Shown piece after piece: positions 1 to 8,159 of a DNA stretch of 64,000 nucleotides. Each line of letters starts with the position of its first letter. Positions within the stretch are counted from its first letter, which is position 1. The stretch comes from Bacillus sp. Y1. Lineage in GTDB: Bacteria; Bacillota; Bacilli; Bacillales; Cytobacillaceae. The position numbers and the translations under genes were made by a program. Location of the stretch: assembly GCF_003586445.1 (NCBI RefSeq), contig NZ_CP030028.1:4296001-4360000 (forward strand). The letters run 5' to 3'. The notes under the pieces are model-generated. The model worked only from the letters and a program-made list of their open reading frames with translations. It ran no database searches and was not told where the DNA came from.

Positions 1-1269
1 AACGATTTGAGTCGGCATGGATTCACCTGGCCCAAAGCTATCAGCAATCGCATTAAAGGCACGAATAGAATTGACATCTCCACTTATTTCTTCAAGAGAA
101 TTATAAGAAAGCTTACTATCGTATGTGACCAAAAACGGTACACAAACGGCCGCTACAATAAGAAGGGCCAACACTGGCCGTTTAAGAGAAAATTGACCAA
201 CTACACCCCAGAATTTGCTTTCTCCGTGCTCAGCCGTACTTTTTGAAGGCCAAAAGATTTTTCCGCCAAGTACAGCCATAAAAAACGGAACAATCGTAAA
301 TAAGGCTAGTATTAATAGTGCAACCCCAACGGCAACTGCTGCCGCTGATTGGTAAAGCACAAACTTTGAAAATCCAATTGCAGCAAATCCAATCATGACA
401 GCTAAACCACTAAAAAACACGGTACGACCTGCATTTTTGTAAGTTGCAACAATAGCATCTGCACGATTTTCATGATGTGTTAATTCTTCCTTGTATCGGC
501 TTAGAAGAAGAATACAATAGTCGGTTCCGATTCCGAAAAGTATAGCTACAAGGAAAATTTGCGTGTAGCTCGAAATCGGGAAGTCTACTTTATCTACTAA
601 GATGGATACTATCGATTGTGCTGCTAAATAGGAGAACCCAACCGTCAACAATGGGATGATCGGTGCTACCACCGAACGGAATACGAGTAACAATACCACT
701 AAGATGAAAACAACGGTTATTCCTTCTGTCTTTTTCAGCCCTTCTTGCGAGCTTGTCATCAAGTCTTCATTAATTAACCAATTACTCGTGTAATCGTGGT
801 CGACCTTCACGTCCTCGATCGTTTCATAAAGGGCTTCACTTAGTTCTTTCGGTTCACGATCCTTCCACTCAATGGTTAACGATGTAAGAATCGCTTTTTC
901 ATCCTTTGAGACAAGCTGTTCTTCTAGAACATCCTCATTAAAATGAGTCAGAATTTCTGTAATCCCAAGCTCTTCTTTTTTGTTTTCAAGTGCCCGAATC
1001 GCTTTTTCAGCCTCTTGTATTTCTTTATCCGTTAATTTTTCCTCACTATGAAAAACGAGGGCGACCTGCGTATCATCTCCTCCGCCTTCCTGTTCTTGGA
1101 CGTTTTCCATAATGTCAGAGGCTAATGAAGAGGAATATCCTTCCGGAACATCAATTTGTCCCTTCTCACGAACAAGATCGGCCATGTTGGGAGCAAGCAT
1201 GAACAGTCCAACAATTAGAGCAATCCATGCCACTAACACTAACCACTTATTTTTAATAATCGCATACAT
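1..1269 (-). CDS. MMPL/RND-family transporter, partial (C-terminus beyond window)
   Basis: The 423 codons present start at ATG 1269, three bases after the MarR stop, with a GGAGG inside the end of marR. The protein begins with a transmembrane segment (WLVLVAWIALIVGLFML) and a long extracytoplasmic loop of about 150 residues. A cluster of hydrophobic helices follows, with the family-type stretch FGIGTDYCILLLSRYKEE and later SGLAVMIGFAAIGFS. This is the first half of a Bacillus YdfJ/YdgH-like MMPL protein, a proton-driven exporter of hydrophobic compounds or lipids. The second half is outside the window. The substrate cannot be read. The tight spacing behind a MarR repressor suggests inducible drug or solvent efflux (inference). 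Confidence 0.9.
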   Translation of the reverse strand, partial: MYAIIKNKWLVLVAWIALIVGLFMLAPNMADLVREKGQIDVPEGYSSSLASDIMENVQEQEGGGDDTQVALVFHSEEKLTDKEIQEAEKAIRALENKKEELGITEILTHFNEDVLEEQLVSKDEKAILTSLTIEWKDREPKELSEALYETIEDVKVDHDYTSNWLINEDLMTSSQEGLKKTEGITVVFILVVLLLVFRSVVAPIIPLLTVGFSYLAAQSIVSILVDKVDFPISSYTQIFLVAILFGIGTDYCILLLSRYKEELTHHENRADAIVATYKNAGRTVFFSGLAVMIGFAAIGFSKFVLYQSAAAVAVGVALLILALFTIVPFFMAVLGGKIFWPSKSTAEHGESKFWGVVGQFSLKRPVLALLIVAAVCVPFLVTYDSKLSYNSLEEISGDVNSIRAFNAIADSFGPGESMPTQIV

Positions 1270-1272
1270 GGG

Positions 1273-1734
1273 CTAATCCTCCAGTTGATTCTTCTTTGTT
1301 TCTAAAAGTACGTCATGCAATTTTTCGTATGACTTGATAAACATTTCTATTTCGTGTTGGTCGAATTTCGTGATAATCGACTCCACCAGTTTATGGATTC
1401 TAGCTTCCGTTTCTAAATAAAGCTCATTGCCTTTATCCGTTAACGTTAAGTACACCACTCGACGATCATTTTCATCTCTCGTTCTCTTTATAAAGCCCTT
1501 CGTCCATAATCGAGTAATAATGGCAGTGATCGCACTCTTTTTTACAGAGAAAACGTCGGCAAGCTCTGACGATGTACAAGAATGATTTTGATAGATGTAG
1601 CGCAACATATAATGCTGCTCACTTGTTAGATCACAATCAAGCTGCTCCTTTACAAGTGCTTCCCCTATCTTGTTAACAGAAAAAGATAGAGAAATATATT
1701 TATTCACAACTTCTTTAATACGCTGGTCTGGCAA
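1273..1734 (-). CDS. MarR-family transcriptional regulator
   Basis: This is a 153-residue winged-helix protein of typical MarR length. Residues about 55-100 hold the DNA-binding core (SSELADVFSVKKSAITAIITRLWTKG, then a DRRVVYLTLTDKG wing). I chose TTG 1734 because GGAGGTGA lies about nine bases upstream; the nearby ATG is out of frame. The gene is immediately upstream of, and presumably co-transcribed with, the MMPL exporter, so it most likely represses that operon and itself until a ligand binds. The short region upstream (1758-1795) holds two direct GTTNAAC units that could be its binding site, but this is weak. The ligand is unknown. Confidence 0.9.
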   Translation of the reverse strand: MPDQRIKEVVNKYISLSFSVNKIGEALVKEQLDCDLTSEQHYMLRYIYQNHSCTSSELADVFSVKKSAITAIITRLWTKGFIKRTRDENDRRVVYLTLTDKGNELYLETEARIHKLVESIITKFDQHEIEMFIKSYEKLHDVLLETKKNQLED

Positions 1735-1834
1735 TGTAGCATGTCACCTCCAAAAAAATAGTTTCATCATTTAATTGTTCAACTGTTTAACTATCCACTC
1801 GATTATCATAAGGGAGACCAATAATTGTGTCAAT

Positions 1835-1864
1835 CAAAAAAACGAACCAATAAAATTGGCTCGC
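1835..1864 (-). terminator. Intrinsic terminator of aroD
   Basis: A stem pairing GAGCCAAT with ATTGGTTC is followed by a run of seven T on the minus strand, directly overlapping the aroD stop. Confidence 0.8.
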
Positions 1865-2640
1865 TACTTTTGTAAGCTATGATGAATGACTTCTAGTGTT
1901 CGTTTAAGATCGGTTACTTCTACTTGTCCTGGTGCTGATGCTTTCTTTAACGCTCCGAATGTAACGCTTGATCCAAACACTTCACCGGATAGGCGACTAA
2001 TGGCGCCTTGCCCTGCCATAGACATGGTGATAATCGGAGTATCTGGATGCTTTTCTTGCATCTCAACAGTAGCTTCCAACAGTGCTAGCACATCTCTAGC
2101 AGAGGTCGGCATCACTGCTATTTTTGGAATATCTCCTCCTAGCTTCTTACCACGATTAAGAATTTCCACCATTTTATCCTTAGAAGGTGTAGAGGCAAAA
2201 TTATGGCTAGAAAGGATCCCTAATCGACCATTCTCATGAATGATAGAGAGAATCTGATCAATATCCTCATCTCGATGTCGCAGCTCAATATCTACTAAAT
2301 CTACCATACCTGACTTCGCTGCCGCTTCATTCAAGTCGAAATAATAGGAAGGATGAATTTCCTTTTCCCCACCCTCTTCTAGGCTTCGAAATGTAAAAAC
2401 AAGAGGAAGCTCTTTCAAACGCTGATGGATAGTTGATAGTGCAGTCATCACCTTACTGAGGTCTTCACTATCATTGAAAAAGTCTACCCGCCATTCAACC
2501 ATATCGACAAAATTCCTATTTAATTGAATAAGATCTGCCTCTGCTAAAAGGTCTGACTCTGTTCTCCCTGTCATAGGTACACAAATCTTCGGTGTTCCTA
2601 CGCCAATACGAATATTTTTTACCGTAATGAAATTCGCCAA
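1864..2640 (-). CDS. aroD: Type I 3-dehydroquinate dehydratase
   Basis: The enzyme dehydrates 3-dehydroquinate to 3-dehydroshikimate by a Schiff-base mechanism, the third step of the shikimate pathway. It has 258 residues, the normal length for a monofunctional AroD. Visible family features are the N-terminal PKICVPMTGRTESDLL strand, the VEWRVDFF motif near residue 50, a catalytic His in ILSSHNF, the Schiff-base Lys in IPKIAVMP, and the C-terminal loop GAISRLSGEVFGSSVTFG. The start is TTG 2640, with GGAGGG eight bases upstream. The gene has its own terminator and no shikimate neighbours, so it appears to be a single-gene unit. The adjacent cobalamin genes do not share an obvious function. Confidence 0.95.
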   Translation of the reverse strand: MANFITVKNIRIGVGTPKICVPMTGRTESDLLAEADLIQLNRNFVDMVEWRVDFFNDSEDLSKVMTALSTIHQRLKELPLVFTFRSLEEGGEKEIHPSYYFDLNEAAAKSGMVDLVDIELRHRDEDIDQILSIIHENGRLGILSSHNFASTPSKDKMVEILNRGKKLGGDIPKIAVMPTSARDVLALLEATVEMQEKHPDTPIITMSMAGQGAISRLSGEVFGSSVTFGALKKASAPGQVEVTDLKRTLEVIHHSLQK

Positions 2641-2698
2641 GCTACGATCCCTCCATTCTTACCCTCTACTTTATCCTACAACTGCTCTTCATGACCAC

Positions 2699-2733
2699 AA
2701 AAAAATAGGATACTCTACAAAAAAGAGTACCCT
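2699..2733 (-). terminator. Intrinsic terminator of cobQ-cobA
   Basis: On the minus strand GGGTACTCT pairs with AGAGTATCC around a T-rich loop and is followed by seven T, just beyond the cobA stop. Confidence 0.85.
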
Positions 2734-2748
2734 TTTATCATACATTCC

Positions 2749-3531
2749 TTACCCCATTGCCATAGCTAGCGCTTCAGCGTGATTTTCTTCAAACCAATGA
2801 ATCTTCTCTCTCATTTGAACAACCTCTCCCACTAGAATAATAGAAGGGTGAGATATTTGGTGCTTACTCACAATCTCTTCAATTGTTTCCAACGTTCCTG
2901 TCACGGTTCTTTGAACAGAGGTCGTCCCCCAATGAATGACTGCGACCGGTGTTGTAGCCTTTTTCCCATGAATCATTAAGTTCTTACAAATATTTGAAAG
3001 ATTGTTTACGCCCATATAAAAAGCAATCGTATCAATCCCTTTAGCAAGAGCCTCCCAATTCAAAAATTCACTTCCTTTTTCCACACGTCCATGTGCCGTT
3101 ACCATCGCAAAAGAGGTGGCAAAATCACGGTGTGTGACAGGAATACCTGCATAAGCTGAAGCTGCGATTCCTGCTGTTACTCCAGGAACTACTTCAAAAG
3201 GGATCCCATGTCTTGCTAAAAATTCTGCTTCCTCCCCTCCTCGACCAAATACAAACGGATCGCCCCCCTTCAACCTTGTTACAATTTTCCCTTTCATTGC
3301 CTGGTCCACAAGCATTTGATTGATTTCATCTTGAATCAAATGGTGTTTCCCTGGTCTTTTCCCACTATAAATCAGTTCGCAGTCTTCTTTCGCATGTTTC
3401 AGTAAATCTTTATTCACTAACCGATCATAGGAAATAACATCAGCATTTTGAATGCATTCTAGCCCATACAAAGTTAGCAATTTCGGGTCACCAGGACCTG
3501 CTCCAACAAGATATACCTTTCCTTTTTTCAT
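2749..3531 (-). CDS. cobA: Uroporphyrinogen-III C-methyltransferase (SUMT)
   Basis: It transfers two methyl groups from SAM to uroporphyrinogen III, giving precorrin-2, the branch point to cobalamin and siroheme. The 260 residues carry the tetrapyrrole-methylase signatures VGAGPGDPKLLTL at the N-terminus and LKGGDPFVFGRGGEE near residue 88, then the PGVTAGIAASAYAGIPVTHR region. It lacks a CysG-type dehydrogenase or a fused HemD domain. The start ATG overlaps the cobQ stop by four bases, so it is translationally coupled to cobQ. Because SUMT feeds siroheme as well, its presence alone does not prove de novo corrin synthesis; the ring-contraction genes are not in this window. Confidence 0.95.
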   Translation of the reverse strand: MKKGKVYLVGAGPGDPKLLTLYGLECIQNADVISYDRLVNKDLLKHAKEDCELIYSGKRPGKHHLIQDEINQMLVDQAMKGKIVTRLKGGDPFVFGRGGEEAEFLARHGIPFEVVPGVTAGIAASAYAGIPVTHRDFATSFAMVTAHGRVEKGSEFLNWEALAKGIDTIAFYMGVNNLSNICKNLMIHGKKATTPVAVIHWGTTSVQRTVTGTLETIEEIVSKHQISHPSIILVGEVVQMREKIHWFEENHAEALAMAMG

Positions 3532-5072
3532 CGAGTTCCCTCCATCGCTGTTTCAATTTCTAAACGTATCTTCTTTTCGTAATACTCTCGCATCTTTTCT
3601 TCTATAAATGAAAGATTGATATGTTCTTTTACGTGATCCGCTAGCTGATCATACGCTTTCTCACGTTGGGAGCGAAACGAAACTCGGTCATGTTTTTCTT
3701 CTAGCCCCTTAACTTTCCGAATTTGATTAATAATCGCTGCACGATACGAGTCATTATCAAAGATTCCATGAAAGTACGTTCCTATAATTTGTTGATTTTC
3801 ACTTATGACTCCATCGATGGTGGTACCATGAGTAATTAATGGTGTACATGGCTTTAAAAACGTCGTTACTCCCATATGAATTTCGTATCCTTCCACATCA
3901 TGAGTTTGCTCATTTATTTGAATGGTCCCTTCTGATAGGGTGGTCGTTTTCTCAGATGTGATGGTTGTATAGATTGGCAATAGTTTTAAGCCGTCTTCAA
4001 TCGTTACCTGGGATTCAATGCCTTCTGGATCCTCGACAATGGCTCCCAGCATTTGGTAGCCTCCACAAATTCCAAACACCATCGTTTTCCCATTTTTCGT
4101 GAGCTTTTGAATTTCTTCATACAATCCGGATTGCTTAAGAAATATCAAATCCTCAATGGTATTTTTACTGCCAGGCAAAATAAGCAGATCAGGATTTTGA
4201 AGCTGCTCCTTGCTGCTGACAAGACGCACATGGCAGTCTGCTTCTGATAAGAACGGGTCAATATCTGTGAAATTTGAAATTTTAGGAAATTGAATCACTG
4301 CGATATCTATTTCTTTCTCTAAATTTCTTTCTGTACTGTATAGCTTTAAGGCAACGGAGTCCTCTGCATCCACCTTCACGGTCGTATAAGGAACGACCCC
4401 AAGAACAGGCACCCCAGTATACTCGGTAAACCAATCAAGACCCGGTTCGAGTAAGCTTACATCTCCCCGGAACTTATTGATAATCACCCCTATCACTCGG
4501 TCCCGATCACTCTCTTCGATTAACTGAAGCGTTCCTACTAAGCTTGCAAACACTCCACCACGCTCAATGTCACCTACTAGGATGACAGGTGATTCGGTCA
4601 TGTTCGCGACCCTCATATTTACCAATTCACGATCATTTAGATTGATTTCGGCTGGACTTCCCGCTCCCTCAATCACAATTCGCTCAAACTGTTGATCGAG
4701 TCTCTCATACGCTTCTTTAATTAAGGTTAGCCCTTGTTGGAAGAAATCTTGCCGATAAGCTCCAGCTTGCATATTTTTATACGGCTTCCCATGAACAACG
4801 ATCTGTGCCTCGTAGTCCCTCGATGGTTTGATTAAAATCGGATTCATATCCGTTGTCGCTATTGTTCGTGCGGCTTCGGCCTGAACTCCTTGAGCTCTCC
4901 CAATCTCCTTACCATCCAACGTAATATAAGAGTTTAACGCCATATTTTGAGATTTAAATGGTGCTGTTTTATAGCCCATATCTGAAAAAATTCGGCAAAG
5001 CGCTGTTGATATCACGCTTTTTCCTGCATCTGAATGTGTTCCTTGAATCATAATGGATTGTGCTCTACGCAT
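3528..5072 (-). CDS. cobQ: Cobyric acid synthase (glutamine-dependent amidase)
   Basis: CobQ/CbiP amidates the b, d, e and g side chains of adenosylcobyrinic acid a,c-diamide, using glutamine and ATP. The 514-residue protein has an N-terminal P-loop-like segment (GTHSDAGKS, residues 10-18) and the dethiobiotin-synthetase-type core. Its C-terminal class-I-like glutaminase has the nucleophile in FGICGGYQMLG and a conserved His in GTYFHGIFDND. The ATG start has GGGGG upstream. It lies with cobA in an operon separate from the riboswitch-controlled cbiB operon, since a terminator precedes it. No B12 box is visible in the 120 bases upstream, so its regulation may differ. Confidence 0.95.
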   Translation of the reverse strand: MRRAQSIMIQGTHSDAGKSVISTALCRIFSDMGYKTAPFKSQNMALNSYITLDGKEIGRAQGVQAEAARTIATTDMNPILIKPSRDYEAQIVVHGKPYKNMQAGAYRQDFFQQGLTLIKEAYERLDQQFERIVIEGAGSPAEINLNDRELVNMRVANMTESPVILVGDIERGGVFASLVGTLQLIEESDRDRVIGVIINKFRGDVSLLEPGLDWFTEYTGVPVLGVVPYTTVKVDAEDSVALKLYSTERNLEKEIDIAVIQFPKISNFTDIDPFLSEADCHVRLVSSKEQLQNPDLLILPGSKNTIEDLIFLKQSGLYEEIQKLTKNGKTMVFGICGGYQMLGAIVEDPEGIESQVTIEDGLKLLPIYTTITSEKTTTLSEGTIQINEQTHDVEGYEIHMGVTTFLKPCTPLITHGTTIDGVISENQQIIGTYFHGIFDNDSYRAAIINQIRKVKGLEEKHDRVSFRSQREKAYDQLADHVKEHINLSFIEEKMREYYEKKIRLEIETAMEGTR

Positions 5073-5192
5073 TGTTGTACCCCCTACATCATGAAATAAA
5101 AGTATTCTTCCATTTAAAACGATTCTTCCATTTTCCTTCAGTCACGTACAGCAAGCTGTAAGAATATCTTCCATAATGCATTACTCCATCGA

Positions 5193-5233
5193 TAAAAATG
5201 GCACCAGGATTGCTTATAAAAAAACCTGGTGCC
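5193..5233 (-). terminator. Intrinsic terminator ending the cbiB-to-cobC operon
   Basis: A nine-base stem (GGCACCAGG with CCTGGTGCC) is followed by ATTTTTA on the minus strand, about 40 bases past the cobC stop. It separates that operon from cobQ-cobA. Confidence 0.85.
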
Positions 5234-5270
5234 TATATGTCTCCTATAAAGTTTTACTTAGATGATTATA

Positions 5271-5891
5271 TTATTGAACGGTTACTAGTGAGAGATGTTC
5301 TACACTCCCCTCAACCAGGAGCTTTCTCTCCCCTTTTTCCAGCCGGATCAAGGTTAAACTCGTTCCTTCACTGATAGGACCAGACCAGAAATTTTTTAAT
5401 GAAAGATTTTTCACTATTGATAAAAAAGCCATGATGGCTACCCCATGAGTGACAATTAGCACTCTCCCTTCTACATACGTTCTTTCTATTTCCTGTAGAA
5501 AATCTTCTACTCTAGTAATTACGTCTGTAAAAGTTTCCCCTCCATCGTTGTCATATCGCTCTGGAGCATTCCAATAATGATCATACTCCGATGGAAACTC
5601 ACGATGAATTTCGTCATCCGTTTTTCCCTGCCATTTTCCTAGATGAATTTCCATTAAACGCGGATCTGTTGTCATGTTTGTTTCATTTGGCCGGATAAGC
5701 TTCGCGGTGGTATAAGCCCTTCCACTGGGAGAAGAGATCACCTCATCAAAAGGGGTATCAGCTAAGTACTCTCTTAACCGTTTAGCATCCTCCACTCCTT
5801 TTTTTGTTAGGGAGGAATCCAGTCTGCCTTGCATTCGCTTTTGTACATTCCATATAGTTTGTCCATGCCTAGCAATATATAAATCCACCAT
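5271..5891 (-). CDS. cobC: Histidine phosphatase, probable alpha-ribazole phosphatase
   Basis: This phosphoglycerate-mutase-like enzyme has the RHG motif at residues 8-10 (ARHGQTIWN), the arginine segment SSPSGRAYTTA, a conserved Glu in MEIHLGKW and the second His in VTHGVAIM. In cobalamin synthesis CobC dephosphorylates alpha-ribazole phosphate or adenosylcobalamin 5'-phosphate. The family is broad, and the assignment rests mainly on position as the last gene of the B12 operon. I chose ATG 5891 because GGGAG is eight bases upstream; an in-frame GTG at 5900 would overlap that site. The length of 206 residues is normal for the family. Confidence 0.85.
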   Translation of the reverse strand: MVDLYIARHGQTIWNVQKRMQGRLDSSLTKKGVEDAKRLREYLADTPFDEVISSPSGRAYTTAKLIRPNETNMTTDPRLMEIHLGKWQGKTDDEIHREFPSEYDHYWNAPERYDNDGGETFTDVITRVEDFLQEIERTYVEGRVLIVTHGVAIMAFLSIVKNLSLKNFWSGPISEGTSLTLIRLEKGERKLLVEGSVEHLSLVTVQ

Positions 5892-5913
5892 AATGGTCAC
5901 TCCCTATTAAATG

Positions 5914-6624
5914 TCAAAAAGTTAATTCATGATAATAAGGTCCTGAAAGTTCCTTTACCGTATCCTCTTTATTAGCAGGAAATGTGATCAAAAAGCAGGT
6001 AGATGGTCCAGATGTTTTTTCTACATTGATTTCACCGTTTACTTCTTCTTTAAGAAACGTTCGGTTTGAAAATAGTTGATTCAATTCATAAAGTATCCCT
6101 TTTGACCCAACAGGTAATAAGATCGCTTCGGCTAGTTTTGAGAGCTCCTTCACTAACCGTAATGGAGCTACTTCTGTTTCCAGCTCTATTACCTCATTTC
6201 CAACAAGAGGAAGACCAATAACCGCCACTTTCGTATCTTTTAGAAAGGGAGTTGCACTCAAGGGAACCTGGCTTACTCTTTTTCCTAATACCGATAACCC
6301 GACGGCAGATTGAACAAGTGAAAAGTTACTTTCGGTGCTTCCATTGATCGGAATGTCTGGTACATCAAGTTCAAATAGACCTCTCGTAATTCCCTTTACG
6401 AGTCCTTCCCACGCATCCTCTCCACAGAAATTTTGAAGAATCACTGCTTCGGGAATAGCCCCCGCCGAGTAGCATTCCATCGCTGCCACACGAAAGGTAT
6501 AATAACCAACGATATCGTAAGGAACCTGTACCGCATCGAGCTTTTTTAATCCGATCGCCCCACTATTATCAGAAGCTACCACAAGGGTTTCTTTTCCCAT
6601 TTTAAGTAATTGGACATCTCTCAT
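5914..6624 (-). CDS. cblS: Probable alpha-ribazole kinase (AIR-synthase-like fold)
   Basis: The 236-residue protein resembles the AIR-synthase/selenophosphate-synthetase-like proteins found beside CblT. It has an ATP-site-like SDNSGAIG at residues 19-26, an alternating polar/glycine core (YTFRVAAMECYSAGAIPEAV) and GSTESNF. In Listeria and Geobacillus, CblS phosphorylates alpha-ribazole to alpha-ribazole phosphate, bypassing CobT. The start overlaps the cblT stop by four bases, and that CblT-CblS coupling is the main support. The biochemical role is inferred from family and context. A different small-molecule kinase of this fold is possible but less likely. Confidence 0.8.
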   Translation of the reverse strand: MRDVQLLKMGKETLVVASDNSGAIGLKKLDAVQVPYDIVGYYTFRVAAMECYSAGAIPEAVILQNFCGEDAWEGLVKGITRGLFELDVPDIPINGSTESNFSLVQSAVGLSVLGKRVSQVPLSATPFLKDTKVAVIGLPLVGNEVIELETEVAPLRLVKELSKLAEAILLPVGSKGILYELNQLFSNRTFLKEEVNGEINVEKTSGPSTCFLITFPANKEDTVKELSGPYYHELTF

Positions 6625-7112
6625 TTTTGAAATTTCCCCGCTGCTACTGGTTTCATTATGCTAGCTAATCGAGGAGCAACGATCAAAGCTAAAACGGTAT
6701 TAAGGACAGATGCAATTAGTAAAGATGGAACCATACTAATATAAAATGCTTTTGAAATTAAAAAGATAAATGGCAGTGGAGCTGCAAAGGTATTACCTAG
6801 CACGAATAAAATAGATGCCGTCCACTTGCTTCCTTTTTGATAAAGATAAGCAAATACCCATGCAAGCATTGCCATTTCAATTGCGATTAAGAAATGCATA
6901 GGTCCAAGAGGCATTCCTCCAATTAACGCAGATACCATATGTCCTAATCCACCGACGATCGCCCCAGGGATTCCTCCTAAAAGCGCGGCCGCAACGATTG
7001 CTGGAAACGAATCAAGCGCGACACTTCCGATAATTGCTGGAATTTTTATCCCACCACCTACAACTGTTAAAGCGATAAATACGGCCATCCAAGTTACTTT
7101 TGCCACCTTCAT
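6621..7112 (-). CDS. cblT: ECF-type S component, probable alpha-ribazole transporter
   Basis: The protein has 163 residues from ATG 7112, which has an excellent AAAGGAGG site. About five or six hydrophobic segments are visible, with a small-residue-rich N-terminal region (ALTVVGGGIKIP) and GGIPGAIVGGLGHMVSALIGG, typical of substrate-binding subunits of energy-coupling-factor importers. CblT imports alpha-ribazole, the lower-ligand nucleoside of B12, and normally sits beside cblS as here. No EcfA or EcfT gene is in the window, so it would use a shared energising module from elsewhere. Another cobamide-related substrate cannot be excluded. Confidence 0.8.
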   Translation of the reverse strand: MKVAKVTWMAVFIALTVVGGGIKIPAIIGSVALDSFPAIVAAALLGGIPGAIVGGLGHMVSALIGGMPLGPMHFLIAIEMAMLAWVFAYLYQKGSKWTASILFVLGNTFAAPLPFIFLISKAFYISMVPSLLIASVLNTVLALIVAPRLASIMKPVAAGKFQK

Positions 7113-7138
7113 TTTTTCTTCCTCCTTTTGGATTGTAA

Positions 7139-7579
7139 TCACTTAATGCGTTGACCAATTCCGTACCAGATATGATCCACTCGATCACATAATTGGACCG
7201 TATCCTGAAACGTCCACCCCGCATCATCGCGCCATTTTCGATCCATTTTTTCAACAGGTACAATCCCTCTTGTAATATCTGAACCAATAATTACGACCTT
7301 TCTCTTCCAACCTTTCTTTTCCCAACGATCCCATTTCAATAGTGCCTCTTTCCATATGCTTCTGACAGTATCGGATTCATGTTGAAGCGATAGCTCCCTG
7401 ATCCAGTACTCGATTCCTTCAACCACTACTAAGGAGACAACAGAATCTTCGTTAAGCCAGTCATAATACGAGCATTCATAAGCCTTTATCCAACTTTCTC
7501 CTGAATACTGACACATATCGTAATGGCTACGTACCCACTCGGCTTTTCCGTTACACGCCCCTCCCATCACGAAATGCAA
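7139..7579 (-). CDS. CobU-like protein with a degenerate P-loop
   Basis: This 146-residue protein starts MHFVMGGACNGKAEW. That is the CobU P-loop position, but the Ser/Thr after GK is Ala. Its C-terminal part (VIIGSDITRGIVPVEKMDR, then WRDDAGWTFQDT) resembles the CobU segment with GIVP followed by RD and G. The middle is shorter than in CobU (about 180 residues). I chose TTG 7579 because GGAGG is nine bases upstream; the ATG at 7585 is too close. The gene overlaps the 3' end of cobU and precedes cblT. It may complement the neighbouring CobU, which lacks the GIVP segment, or act as an accessory nucleotide-binding protein. The function is not established. Confidence 0.7.
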   Translation of the reverse strand: MHFVMGGACNGKAEWVRSHYDMCQYSGESWIKAYECSYYDWLNEDSVVSLVVVEGIEYWIRELSLQHESDTVRSIWKEALLKWDRWEKKGWKRKVVIIGSDITRGIVPVEKMDRKWRDDAGWTFQDTVQLCDRVDHIWYGIGQRIK

Positions 7580-8159
7580 CGTCATCACCCTCCTTTTTCA
7601 TACAAATTGGAACTCCTGCTTCAACGAGATACGCTTCCTTTGCCATTGCAACGACCTGTTGATTTAGCCTGCCAAGGATCTTTGCATACACAAGAACAAG
7701 GTCGCTTGAGCGTATCGGTTCATTCAAGATTTCATTACTAACGACGATGAGGGTATGACAATTTTTCTGTATCGAAAGGATCCCCTCAATGATCGAATTC
7801 TTGATCTCTTCATGAAAAGAAGGGTCCATCAGCCTCTCCTCGGTTTGAAACAAACGATTGTTTAATAGATTGGTTAGGCAATCAAAAAGCACAATATCAT
7901 TCGGCTGAAAAACAGTTGAGAGGTTATGTAAAAAATAGGGCTCCTCCCACGTTTCCCAGTGTTGCTCCCCTTCATTTCTTTGCTGTTGATGCCTTTTAAT
8001 TCGGTCCTTCATTTCTGCATCAAAAGCAACTCCAGAAGCAATGTAATGGAGATTTCCGTGAGTTTTCATTGTGAGCTCCATGGCCGTTTTCTCAGCAAAA
8101 CTGCTTTTTCCACTTCTAACACCACCACTGATAAATATCAGCTGTCCACCTTCCGCCAT
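7551..8159 (-). CDS. cobU: Adenosylcobinamide kinase / adenosylcobinamide-phosphate guanylyltransferase
   Basis: CobU phosphorylates adenosylcobinamide and then transfers GMP to it, making AdoCbi-GDP for nucleotide-loop assembly. The 202 residues include a perfect P-loop (SGGVRSGKSSFAEK, residues 11-24), the HYIASG strand and the RIKRHQQQR segment with the catalytic-type His and Arg. The distal part (VVSNEILNEPIRSSD and LGRLNQQVV) is divergent: the usual GIVP of CobU is absent here and present in the next gene. The start ATG has GAGGTG eight bases upstream and overlaps the end of cobD by 22 bases, indicating coupled translation. Confidence 0.88.
   Translation of the reverse strand: MAEGGQLIFISGGVRSGKSSFAEKTAMELTMKTHGNLHYIASGVAFDAEMKDRIKRHQQQRNEGEQHWETWEEPYFLHNLSTVFQPNDIVLFDCLTNLLNNRLFQTEERLMDPSFHEEIKNSIIEGILSIQKNCHTLIVVSNEILNEPIRSSDLVLVYAKILGRLNQQVVAMAKEAYLVEAGVPICMKKEGDDVAFRDGRGV

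Noticed and set aside
7..246. A 79-residue plus-strand frame at the left edge
   Set aside because: It lies antisense to the MMPL transporter, whose own frame shows clear family motifs, and has no ribosome site.
1758..1795. A MarR operator upstream of marR
   Set aside because: Two GTTNAAC direct repeats are present but there is no convincing inverted repeat, so it is only mentioned in the gene entry.
5073..5192. A second B12 riboswitch before cobQ
   Set aside because: The 120 bases contain no B12 box or GGTGAAAGTCC-like block and are too short for the aptamer.
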